Assembly (NCBI GenBank): GCA_003279445.1
Contig: QCHT01000006.1
Coordinates: 1 to 64,000 of the forward strand
Direction: 5' to 3'
Source of the DNA: Prochlorococcus sp. AG-402-G10
GTDB taxonomy: Bacteria; Cyanobacteriota; Cyanobacteriia; PCC-6307; Cyanobiaceae
DNA: 64,000 nucleotides
Positions within the stretch are counted from its first letter, which is position 1. Every line of letters begins with the position of its first letter. This document shows positions 15,644 through 23,665 of the stretch, piece by piece. Below the pieces are notes generated by a model. The model worked only from the letters and a program-made list of their open reading frames with translations. It made no database searches and had not been told where the DNA came from. The position numbers and the translations under genes were made by a program.

Positions 15644-16360
15644 ATGCTCTTGAACTTCTCAACTGATGCAGAAAATAATGTTCCAACTGTGCAAATTGAT
15701 GGACTCAGCCATTGGTTTGGAATGGGTTATACAAGAAAACAAGTGCTTTATTCTGTTTCTATGAAAATAGATCCTGGAGAGGTTGTTTTGCTAACTGGGC
15801 CTTCCGGTTGCGGAAAAACAACTTTGTTGACTCTTATAGGGGCCTTGAGGAGAGTCCAAAAAGGTGAATTGTCTGTTTTAGGCCTTCAACTTCGAAATTC
15901 AAGAAGAAAAACAAGGCAAATTCTTAGGAAAAATATTGGAATGATTTTCCAAGGACATAATCTTCTTAGATGTCTTACTGCTGAGCAAAATGTTCAGATG
16001 GGGGCTGATTTATTAAAAAACCTTTCCTATGGGAAACGCAGAGAGCTTTCGAGAAATTGGTTAGGAGAAGTAGGCCTAGAAGATCAAATGGAAAAACTTC
16101 CTCATGATTTATCGGGGGGACAAAAACAAAGAGTTGCTATTGCAAGGGCACTTTCTGCCAGCCCTAAATTATTACTTGCTGATGAACCAACCTCTGCACT
16201 TGATAGTGTGACGGGCAGGGAAATAGTCTCTTTACTAAAACGTCTTGCAATTGAACAGAAATGTTCGGTCTTAATGGTTACTCATGATCCAAGAATTCTT
16301 GATGTAGCAGATCGTCTTTTAAAAATGGAAGATGGCATGATTTTGCCTGTTGTTGAGTAG
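15644..16360 (+). CDS. devA: DevA-like ABC exporter ATPase
   Basis: 238 aa. Walker A is GPSGCGKTT, the Q-loop region reads IGMIFQGHNLL, the signature is LSGGQKQR, and Walker B is LLLADEPTSALD followed by the switch His in VTHD. It is a LolD/MacB-class ATPase that powers DevC. The start ATG lies 8 bases after devC, behind an AAGGAGA ribosome binding site. Third gene of the devBCA operon; translation coupling suggests equal subunit amounts. Confidence 0.9.
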   Translation: MLLNFSTDAENNVPTVQIDGLSHWFGMGYTRKQVLYSVSMKIDPGEVVLLTGPSGCGKTTLLTLIGALRRVQKGELSVLGLQLRNSRRKTRQILRKNIGMIFQGHNLLRCLTAEQNVQMGADLLKNLSYGKRRELSRNWLGEVGLEDQMEKLPHDLSGGQKQRVAIARALSASPKLLLADEPTSALDSVTGREIVSLLKRLAIEQKCSVLMVTHDPRILDVADRLLKMEDGMILPVVE

Positions 16361-16389
16361 GCTATGTAGAGAAACAATTTTCTAGGCTT

Positions 16390-16539
16390 ATGTCAAAGCG
16401 CAGAAATCTTAAAAAAGAGAAACAGGAAAGGAATCGTGCTTATGCTAGGAAGTTTAAAAAGCGTAAGCTCCGTTCAGATGGAGCAGGAGCTGGAAATGGA
16501 GTTACTGGTACAGCAAATAATGGAGGGGCAGCAGACTGA
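16390..16539 (+). CDS. Small very basic protein, 49 aa
   Basis: ATG at 16390 and TGA at 16537. The N-terminal two thirds is strongly basic (MSKRRNLKKEKQERNRAYAR, then KFKKRKLRS). The tail is Gly/Ala/Asn-rich (GAGAGNGVTGTANNGG). It looks like a nucleic-acid- or ribosome-associated peptide with a disordered tail, but no family is assigned. It lies 29 bases after devA on the same strand and may be a tail gene of that operon. Confidence 0.55.
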   Translation: MSKRRNLKKEKQERNRAYARKFKKRKLRSDGAGAGNGVTGTANNGGAAD

Positions 16540-16621
16540 CAAGAAAAATTTCAGAAACAAAAATAATTTCCTCATTGAGAAAGCATGCCGTCAGTTCTTT
16601 TAAAATCTAAGGAGCATTAGG

Positions 16622-17551
16622 GTGTTTATAAGTGTTGTCATACCAACATATAATCGTTTGCCTATTTTGGAGAAGTGCTTACTTGCTCTGGAAAATCAGA
16701 ATGAATCAAAAATTTTTGATTCTTTTGAGGTAATAGTTGTCGATGATGGTTCTACTGATGGAACTGTCTCTTGGTTAGATAAAAACTCTGAGCTATTCCC
16801 ACATTTACGATTAATAACACAAGAACATAGAGGACCAGGCATAGGCCGAAATAACGGAGTTAAACATGCCCAGGGTAATGTAATAGTATTTATTGACAGT
16901 GATTTAGTCGTTACAAGTTCTTTTCTTGAGAATCATTCATTGACTCTGCAGAAAGCATGGGAAAGGAAAGGTAACAGATTATGCTTTACTTATGGAGCTG
17001 TTATAAATACATCTAATTTTGAAAACCCTACCTCTGAGCCTCATAAATTAAGTGATATTTCATGGGCTTATTTTGCAACTGGCAATGTAGCAATAGATAA
17101 AAACACTTTAGAAAGTTCGGGCCTATTTGATCCTGCCTTTAGATTATATGGATGGGAGGACTTAGAGCTTGGAGAACGTCTAAGAAACATGGGTACAGAA
17201 TTAATTAAATGTCCAATGGCTGTTGGATATCACTGGCATCCTGCCTTAAATATACATCAAATAGCCTCTCTAATTAGGGTTGAACGTGAAAGAGCTAAGA
17301 TGGCAATAATATTTTATCGAAAACATCCGACTACTAGGGTTCGTTTTATTATTCAATACACTTTATTCCATAGATTGCTTTGGGAAACTTTAACCTTAGG
17401 CGGAATTCTAAATGAAGTTAGGCTCAGACCTATATTGAAAGTGTTGATTTACATGGGCTTTTCAGGTTTAGCAAAGGAAATCTTACGATTTCCTTTGAAT
17501 CTTATATTTGTTAGGCAAGTTTTCCGAGAAGCTAAATTAAATAGGTTTTGA
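16622..17551 (+). CDS. Family 2 glycosyltransferase
   Basis: 309 aa from a GTG start. The GT-A fold is clear: ISVVIPTYNR at the N-terminus, VIVVDDGSTDGT, RNNGVKHAQG and the DXD-like FIDSDLV around residue 100. WEDLELGERLRNMG is the usual acceptor or catalytic-base region near residues 180-195. A hydrophobic C-terminal segment may lie on the membrane. It probably transfers a sugar in cell-surface polysaccharide or glycolipid synthesis; donor and acceptor are unknown. It stands alone between the dev operon and rpsB. Confidence 0.85.
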   Translation: MFISVVIPTYNRLPILEKCLLALENQNESKIFDSFEVIVVDDGSTDGTVSWLDKNSELFPHLRLITQEHRGPGIGRNNGVKHAQGNVIVFIDSDLVVTSSFLENHSLTLQKAWERKGNRLCFTYGAVINTSNFENPTSEPHKLSDISWAYFATGNVAIDKNTLESSGLFDPAFRLYGWEDLELGERLRNMGTELIKCPMAVGYHWHPALNIHQIASLIRVERERAKMAIIFYRKHPTTRVRFIIQYTLFHRLLWETLTLGGILNEVRLRPILKVLIYMGFSGLAKEILRFPLNLIFVRQVFREAKLNRF

Positions 17552-17612
17552 TTGATCAAATGTTTTGGAAAATGCTAAATTATTAAGGTAATAAAACTCC
17601 GCACATCTGACT

Positions 17613-17686
17613 GTTTCGGGTGATCAATGACTTTTGATTAATATTGAAAGCTTTGTATCCCTGTCAGGTGGAGGCCAACCCGAAAC
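17613..17686 (+). promoter_or_regulatory. Candidate structured leader of rpsB
   Basis: GTTTCGGGT at 17613-17621 is an exact complement of ACCCGAAAC at 17678-17686, ending 9 bases before the rpsB ATG. Smaller pairings (ATCAA/TTGAT) lie between. Pairing would close a loop of 56 bases and place the likely ribosome-binding region at the base of the stem. Ribosomal protein S2 leaders that allow autoregulation are known in other bacteria; a similar role here is inferred. Confidence 0.4.
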
Positions 17687-17695
17687 CTTTTAATT

Positions 17696-18412
17696 ATGGC
17701 TGTTGTCACTCTCTCCGAGATGATGGAGGCTGGTGCTCATTTTGGACACCAGACCAGAAGATGGAACCCTAAAATGTCTCGCTACATTTACTGTGCGAGA
17801 AATGGAGTTCATATCATTGATCTTGTTAAAACTGCAGTTTGCATGAATACTGCATACAAGTGGACTAGAAATGCTGCCAAAAGTGGAAAAAGATTTCTAT
17901 TTGTAGGCACAAAGAAACAAGCCTCAGAGGTTGTTGCCCAGGAAGCTACAAAGTGTGGTGCTTCTTATGTTAATCAGCGCTGGCTTGGTGGGATGCTAAC
18001 TAATTGGACAACGATGAAGGCACGTATTGATCGCCTTAAAGACCTTGAGCGCATGGAATCGAGTGGAGCTATCGCGATGAGGCCTAAGAAAGAAGCTTCT
18101 GTTCTAAGACATGAATTAGAACGCCTTCAGAAATATCTTGGTGGCTTAAAGGGAATGAAGCGATTGCCAGATGTTGTGGTGTTGGTTGATCAGCGCAGAG
18201 AAACCAATGCTGTTTTAGAAGCTCGGAAATTAGATATCCCTTTAATATCAATGCTAGACACCAATTGTGACCCTGATTTATGTGAAGTCCCTATTCCTTG
18301 CAATGATGATGCTGTCAGATCAGTACAGCTAGTATTAGGAAGACTTGCAGATGCAATAAATGAAGGGCGTCATGCTTCAAATGAGCAGCGTGGAAGACAG
18401 AAATATTCTTAA
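17696..18412 (+). CDS. rpsB: 30S ribosomal protein S2
   Basis: 238 aa with the S2 signatures: [19 protein letters not shown] near the N-terminus, [26 protein letters not shown] and [20 protein letters not shown]. It is a small-subunit protein at the head-body junction that helps recruit S1 and mRNA. The ATG at 17696 gives the usual N-terminus. It is followed by tsf after 72 bases, the near-universal rpsB-tsf pair. Confidence 0.98.
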   Translation: MAVVTLSEMMEAGAHFGHQTRRWNPKMSRYIYCARNGVHIIDLVKTAVCMNTAYKWTRNAAKSGKRFLFVGTKKQASEVVAQEATKCGASYVNQRWLGGMLTNWTTMKARIDRLKDLERMESSGAIAMRPKKEASVLRHELERLQKYLGGLKGMKRLPDVVVLVDQRRETNAVLEARKLDIPLISMLDTNCDPDLCEVPIPCNDDAVRSVQLVLGRLADAINEGRHASNEQRGRQKYS

Positions 18413-18484
18413 ATAATTATTAATTGTTGGCTTTCCGTTGCCTTAACAAAAAACGGTTTTTCCACTATTTATTCTCACAAAAAA

Positions 18485-19138
18485 ATGGCTGTTATCTCAG
18501 CAAAACTTGTTAAGGACCTTAGAGACAAGACTGGTGCAGGAATGATGGACTGCAAAAAAGCACTAGCAGAGACAGATGGTGACTTGCCTAAGGCAATTGA
18601 ATGGTTACGTCAAAAAGGAATAGCTAGTGCTGAGAAGAAATCTGGACGAGTTGCGGCTGAGGGTGCTATAGGAAGTTATATTCACACTGGAGCGAGGGTA
18701 GGAGTTCTATTAGAGTTGAATTGTGAAACTGATTTTGTGGCTCGCGGTGAATTATTTCAGAGTTTACTAAGAGATGTGGCTATGCAGATTGCAGCTTGCC
18801 CAAATGTTGAGTATGTAACTGTAGATGATATTCCTAAAGATATAGTTGAAAATGAGAAATCGATAGAAATGGGTAGGGATGATTTAGATGGGAAGCCTGA
18901 ACAAATTAAATCGAAAATTGTAGAGGGCAGAATAGCAAAAAGACTTAAGGAATTAGCATTAGTCGAACAACCTTTTATAAGAGATAGTTCCCTATCTGTT
19001 CAACAACTTGTTAAACAAGTCGCTGGACAGATAGGTGAAAATGTTCAAGTTAGGAGATTTACACGATATACCCTTGGTGAGGGAATAGAAGTAGGAGAAA
19101 CTGATTTTGCTGCAGAAGTAGCTTCAATGTCTTCTTAG
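18485..19138 (+). CDS. tsf: Elongation factor Ts
   Basis: 217 aa. The N-terminal UBA-like domain ([20 protein letters not shown]) is followed by the diagnostic [18 protein letters not shown], and [20 protein letters not shown] lies near the end. EF-Ts exchanges GDP on EF-Tu. The length is that of short cyanobacterial EF-Ts with one core subdomain reduced. It is cotranscribed with rpsB and followed after 5 bases by the next gene. Confidence 0.98.
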   Translation: MAVISAKLVKDLRDKTGAGMMDCKKALAETDGDLPKAIEWLRQKGIASAEKKSGRVAAEGAIGSYIHTGARVGVLLELNCETDFVARGELFQSLLRDVAMQIAACPNVEYVTVDDIPKDIVENEKSIEMGRDDLDGKPEQIKSKIVEGRIAKRLKELALVEQPFIRDSSLSVQQLVKQVAGQIGENVQVRRFTRYTLGEGIEVGETDFAAEVASMSS

Positions 19139-19143
19139 AAACG

Positions 19144-20349
19144 TTGACTTCTAATAGTGGCCAAAATTCCTCTTATGAGCCTGTCAGGCAGTTAGAGCTT
19201 GTTAACTTAAAGTGTGTTTCTTTAGGGCCAGAAATTTATAGGTCCTTAGCCTTTTACCTGCAATTAACTAGATCATTACTTCCAAAAGCTATTAAAGATG
19301 CCATTTATCAATTAATAATTTCTAATACTAATACATTAGTGCCTTTAAATTTAGACTCCAAGAAGGGTTCTTTTTATGAAAGAATAGACAAGACCTTGTC
19401 AGATAATTTGTCATTACTGACTATTGAAAATCTAAATGCTTTTGCTGATAAATTAGATAAAGAGAAGCAAAAAGAAAGTTACGATTTGGTTAATTCTTTA
19501 AATGAATCTATAGATGATTTGGAAAGTAAAGCAGATTTAGATTCATCAAGCAGTTATAACTCTGTGGATTTAAGTTATACTTTGCCTACAGATAACAATA
19601 TTGATCTAACATCTTGGGACGCTCAATCCAGTCAATTAAATTCATTTAATTTTAACTATGAGGATGGTGGAGATCAAACGAACGATAATGAAGGCTTAGT
19701 AGATGAATCTGAGAAATTAGATGATGATTTGGTTAACGCAAAAACAGAAAAAAAAGATATAGATTTTTTAAAATCTATATTTACGCTTGCTGGAAATATT
19801 ACTTCCCCAGGCCAAAAGATCTTAAATAGAAAAAATGAATCCAACTCACCAAATGATGAAGCAAGCCCAAATAATGATATCCCTAAAATTGATTCTTTAT
19901 TACCTCAAAGTCCTCAGGATCTTTCTCATTGGCTATTTACTATAGATCAGGCTCTTGTAAGGAGACTAAGAAACCTTTCTCATTTAATTAATATGGAGTT
20001 GATTCGTGTTGGCATAATTAATAGCTTTCTTCCTACCAATCTTTTAGATGCAGTCATTTCTGGTCAGGTGGCTTCAATAAATGCTCCTTCAAATATTCTC
20101 AGGCTTCGTCTGCCTGTCTCATCAGCATCTAGTAATGAAATAGATATTGAATGTCTCTTGGTGAGACCATCTGAACTAGAGTTCGATCACATAAAGCTTA
20201 GACAATGTAGAAAAAAAATCACACAGCAACGAAATATTTTGCTTAAATTGGTTCGTCAACAACGTTATTGGCAAAGTCGATCCCTCGCAAAGGAAGTTAG
20301 AGAGCAGTGGTGGAAGAATTCTCAAATCAATCAAATCAAAGCCCCCTAG
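19144..20349 (+). CDS. Conserved picocyanobacterial hypothetical protein, 401 aa
   Basis: Begins at TTG 19144, only 5 bases after tsf. The N-terminal 110 residues are helical and fairly hydrophobic (GPEIYRSLAFYLQLTRSLLP). A middle region of about 130 residues is acidic, Ser/Asp/Asn-rich and probably disordered. The C-terminal 150 residues are helical again (DLSHWLFTIDQALVRRLRNL, then LRQCRKKITQQRNILLKLVR). No known family. The position between tsf and recG suggests a housekeeping or envelope role, but nothing identifies it. Its end overlaps recG by 43 bases. Confidence 0.65.
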   Translation: MTSNSGQNSSYEPVRQLELVNLKCVSLGPEIYRSLAFYLQLTRSLLPKAIKDAIYQLIISNTNTLVPLNLDSKKGSFYERIDKTLSDNLSLLTIENLNAFADKLDKEKQKESYDLVNSLNESIDDLESKADLDSSSSYNSVDLSYTLPTDNNIDLTSWDAQSSQLNSFNFNYEDGGDQTNDNEGLVDESEKLDDDLVNAKTEKKDIDFLKSIFTLAGNITSPGQKILNRKNESNSPNDEASPNNDIPKIDSLLPQSPQDLSHWLFTIDQALVRRLRNLSHLINMELIRVGIINSFLPTNLLDAVISGQVASINAPSNILRLRLPVSSASSNEIDIECLLVRPSELEFDHIKLRQCRKKITQQRNILLKLVRQQRYWQSRSLAKEVREQWWKNSQINQIKAP

Positions 20350-22838
20350 AACTCGTTGATGAGTTGAATGATTGGATAAGGCCTTTACAAAAGGCCTTAT
20401 CAATAGAGGCTGAAAATAGATTTAGAAACTTATATGGACGAAACGAACACTTCAACAGTTTTGTATCTCGAGAAATTAGTTCCTTCAGATCACCTCTTTT
20501 GGCTCAGGAAATTTACGAAAAAATCTACAAGTTTGCTGAGTCATTTGATAATTACCCTATGCTTCAGTTTTCCACTAGGCGTAGATTAGTAATTGATGCA
20601 AGACAATTTCTCTATCGTTTAAGCAAAGAAAATAAAATTCAAGATCCAATGCCTCTTCCTAGGTTGAGGTTGAACTCTACTTCTTCTAATAATCAGAGTA
20701 TTCACAAGCACCTTGAAAACTTTCTTTCCTTAAAGAGTTATTTGGGAGATATAAAAGGCATTGGATCTAAAACGGTTGAATGCTTGGCTTCATTAGGATT
20801 GGTTAGTGTTAAAGACCTTCTCTTATATTTTCCAAGAGATTATGTTGACTACTCTTCTCTAAAAAGAATAATTTCACTAGAGCCAGGTGAAACGGCTACA
20901 ATTGTGGCAACAATCAGGCGTACTAACTCTTACACAAGTCCTCGTAACCGTAACTTATCTATTGTCCAGTTTCAACTTGAGGACGTCTCTGGCAGAATAA
21001 AAGCCACTAAGTTTTTTGTTGGTAAACGATTTAGTAATAGATATTTTTTAAAGAAGCAGGAGTCTTTTTATCCAAAAGGAGCATTGGTTGCTGTGAGTGG
21101 CTTAGTAAGGGATTCAAAAGGTTTTGGAAAGTCTTTTGCTGATCCATTAATTGAAGTCTTAGAAAATCAGCATGCACTCGTTAAGTCAAAAGAAATAGGA
21201 CGACTTTTACCTGTTTACCATTTAACGGAGGGGATTACAGCTGAACGTATTAGAAATATTATTCAATCAGTAATTTCATGTGCAATTTCCTGGGAAGACC
21301 CACTTCCTGTTGAGAGTCTAAATTCATTGTCTCTAATGAGAAAATGTGATGCAATTCATCAAATACATCTCCCTTCTTCATCAGAAGTATTGAAACAAGC
21401 AAAACGAAGACTAGTTTTTGATGAATTTCTTTTTTTACAACTTGGACTCTTAAAGCGTCGCATTGAACTTAAGGAATCCAAAGCTCCAGAGTTATTTACT
21501 TGTAGAAATAATGTAAATGGATTAGTTGATAAATTTTTATCGCTTCTACCTTTCTCTCTAACTAAGTCTCAGAAAGAAGTGCTTAGCCAGATTGAATCAG
21601 ATCTTTCTTTGTTAAAACCAATGTCTCGACTAGTTCAAGGAGATGTTGGGAGCGGGAAAACAGTTGTGGCAATTGCAACACTTCTGACTGCTGTTGAATC
21701 AGGTTGGCAAGGTGCACTAATGGCGCCCACTGAGGTCCTTGCTCATCAGCACTATGTAACTCTTTGCAAATGGATGCCTCAATTACATGTAACTGTTGAG
21801 CTCCTTACAGGATCAACTCCTCTAAAGGAAAGAAAAAAAATTCTTACTGATCTTGCTACAGGTAATCTAAAGATACTCGTTGGGACTCATGCTCTCATCG
21901 AAGAGTCAGTTTCCTTTTTTCGTTTAGGACTTGTCATTGTAGATGAACAACATCGATTTGGAGTTAATCAAAGGAATCTATTGATTAATAAAGGGCTTCA
22001 GCCTCATCTTTTGACAATGACGGCTACACCAATTCCTAGGACCTTAGCTCTATCTATTCATGGTGATTTAGACGTTAGTCAGATCAATGAATTACCCCCT
22101 GGCAGGAGACCTGTCAAAACTCAGTTGCTTTCAGCCTCTGAGAGGCAAAAAGGATATGACATAATTAAAGAAGAAATTGATAAAGGTTTGCAGGCATATG
22201 TAGTACTTCCATTAGTTGATGAATCAGAGAAATTAGAGCTTCGTTCCGCTATAGACGTATATGAAGAGCTATCAACCTTTGTCTTTAAGAACCATAAAGT
22301 AGGGCTGTTACATGGACGTATGCAAAGTAGTGAGAAGAAAAATATCATTAGGGAGTTCTCTGCGAATATGATTCAGGTACTTGTTTCGACCACAGTGATT
22401 GAGGTTGGAGTTGATGTTCCTAATGCTACTGTAATGCTAATTGATCATGCTGATAGATTTGGCTTGGCTCAATTGCATCAATTACGTGGGCGTGTTGGTA
22501 GAGGCGTAGAGGATTCAAAGTGCGTACTCATAGACACTGCCAATTCAGAGGTGTCAAGAAATCGACTAGATGTATTAGTGAAGTCATCTGATGGCTTCGA
22601 AATTGCTGAAATAGATTTACGGTTAAGGGGACCTGGGCAAGTATTGGGAACTAAACAATCAGGGCTTCCAGACTTTGCATTGGCAAATTTAGTTAATGAT
22701 GAAGATATCCTTGAGTGTGCGAGGAAAGAAGCCTCTAAGATTTTAGAAAGTGATCCTAGTTTGAAGCAGAACAACTTATTGAGAGGAATGTTAGATGACT
22801 ATTGGACTAAGCTCGTTGCAAGAACACAATTAAATTAG
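20307..22838 (+). CDS. recG: ATP-dependent DNA helicase RecG
   Basis: 843 aa. RecG remodels stalled forks and Holliday junctions. The wedge domain is preceded by GIGSKTVECLASLGLVSVKD LL-type residues, and helicase motifs follow: VQGDVGSGKTVVAIATLL (Walker A), MAPTEVLAHQHY, VDEQHRFGVNQR (DEQH box), TMTATPIPRTLAL and QLRGRVGRGVEDSKC. An N-terminal extension of about 140 residues is usual in cyanobacterial RecG. The GTG at 20307 overlaps the previous gene by 43 bases. A perfect hairpin lies in the first codons, so a later start cannot be excluded. Confidence 0.95.
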   Translation: MVEEFSNQSNQSPLELVDELNDWIRPLQKALSIEAENRFRNLYGRNEHFNSFVSREISSFRSPLLAQEIYEKIYKFAESFDNYPMLQFSTRRRLVIDARQFLYRLSKENKIQDPMPLPRLRLNSTSSNNQSIHKHLENFLSLKSYLGDIKGIGSKTVECLASLGLVSVKDLLLYFPRDYVDYSSLKRIISLEPGETATIVATIRRTNSYTSPRNRNLSIVQFQLEDVSGRIKATKFFVGKRFSNRYFLKKQESFYPKGALVAVSGLVRDSKGFGKSFADPLIEVLENQHALVKSKEIGRLLPVYHLTEGITAERIRNIIQSVISCAISWEDPLPVESLNSLSLMRKCDAIHQIHLPSSSEVLKQAKRRLVFDEFLFLQLGLLKRRIELKESKAPELFTCRNNVNGLVDKFLSLLPFSLTKSQKEVLSQIESDLSLLKPMSRLVQGDVGSGKTVVAIATLLTAVESGWQGALMAPTEVLAHQHYVTLCKWMPQLHVTVELLTGSTPLKERKKILTDLATGNLKILVGTHALIEESVSFFRLGLVIVDEQHRFGVNQRNLLINKGLQPHLLTMTATPIPRTLALSIHGDLDVSQINELPPGRRPVKTQLLSASERQKGYDIIKEEIDKGLQAYVVLPLVDESEKLELRSAIDVYEELSTFVFKNHKVGLLHGRMQSSEKKNIIREFSANMIQVLVSTTVIEVGVDVPNATVMLIDHADRFGLAQLHQLRGRVGRGVEDSKCVLIDTANSEVSRNRLDVLVKSSDGFEIAEIDLRLRGPGQVLGTKQSGLPDFALANLVNDEDILECARKEASKILESDPSLKQNNLLRGMLDDYWTKLVARTQLN
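20375..20401. repeat. Perfect 12-bp inverted repeat inside the 5' end of recG
   Basis: GATAAGGCCTTT (20375-20386) and AAAGGCCTTATC (20390-20401) are exact complements around ACA. The element lies 26 bases after the stop of the upstream gene and within recG codons (encoding roughly DWIRPLQKALS). There is no T-tract. It could limit read-through from the rpsB-tsf operon or slow recG translation. Confidence 0.6.
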
Positions 22839-22891
22839 AAACAAAATTATTATTAAATGCTAGTAAAGATTTGATTAATTCTCTATAGAAT

Positions 22892-23665
22892 ATGTTCTCG
22901 TCTCACCATGTTAAGTTACTCCCTGTGTCAAAAGAATGGAATAAAATATCTCTATTGTATTCTATGGAACCTCTCATGAGGCTGCCTGTAGAAATCTACT
23001 GTATTAAGCCACACTCTTACAAGTCTTTAGGTGCCCCTTACGGCAAGGCTGCCTCCCCGTGGATGTTAAGAAAGGAAGTTATAAGACGTTTATTGCTTGC
23101 GGAGGAACTCCTTAGAAAAACTTTCCCACACCTTCGCTTAGCTGTATTTGATGCATGGCGCCCTATAAGAGTTCAGAAGTTTATGTATGACTATTCGATT
23201 AATCAGGAATGTCTCTCTAGGGGAATTGACCCTAGCTCTAAAAAAGACTCTTCTGCGTTAGAAGATGTAGTTAAACTAGTTAGTAGGTTTTGGGCCTCAC
23301 CATCTTTTGATAAATCAAAACCTCCACCCCATAGTACTGGTGGTGCTATAGATTTAACTCTGGCGACTAATGATTGCAATCTTGTAGACATGGGGGGGGA
23401 AATAGATTTAATTGGACCAGCTTCTGATCCTGATTATTATTTACAAAGTGCTTTAAAAGGAGAAAATTCATCTGCGTGTTTGTGGCAATTACGAAGAAAT
23501 CTTCTTGCAAATGTAATGAAATTCTCTGGATTCGTTCAACATCCAAATGAATGGTGGCATTTCAGTTATGGTGATCAACTTTGGGCTTGGACTACTAATG
23601 CTACTGCAGGCCTTTATGGGTCAGTGGATGACGATGACTCGGAAAGCAAATTCATTATTACTTGA
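22892..23665 (+). CDS. VanX/DdpX-like D-alanyl-D-alanine dipeptidase
   Basis: 257 aa. Family M15D residues are in place: an Arg-containing LAVFDAWRPIRVQ, the zinc motif PPHSTGGAIDLTLA (H and D ligands), and NEWWHFSYGD supplying catalytic Glu and the last His ligand. These enzymes split D-Ala-D-Ala. Without vancomycin-resistance partners here, a role in peptidoglycan D-Ala recycling is likely (family knowledge plus inference). No signal peptide is obvious, so it probably acts in the cytoplasm. Its 3' end overlaps sir on the other strand by 52 bases. Confidence 0.85.
   Translation: MFSSHHVKLLPVSKEWNKISLLYSMEPLMRLPVEIYCIKPHSYKSLGAPYGKAASPWMLRKEVIRRLLLAEELLRKTFPHLRLAVFDAWRPIRVQKFMYDYSINQECLSRGIDPSSKKDSSALEDVVKLVSRFWASPSFDKSKPPPHSTGGAIDLTLATNDCNLVDMGGEIDLIGPASDPDYYLQSALKGENSSACLWQLRRNLLANVMKFSGFVQHPNEWWHFSYGDQLWAWTTNATAGLYGSVDDDDSESKFIIT

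Noticed and set aside
18434-18460. Possible terminator between rpsB and tsf (CCGTT/AACGG then T-run)
   Set aside because: Only five pairs with a 12-base loop, and the two genes are normally cotranscribed.
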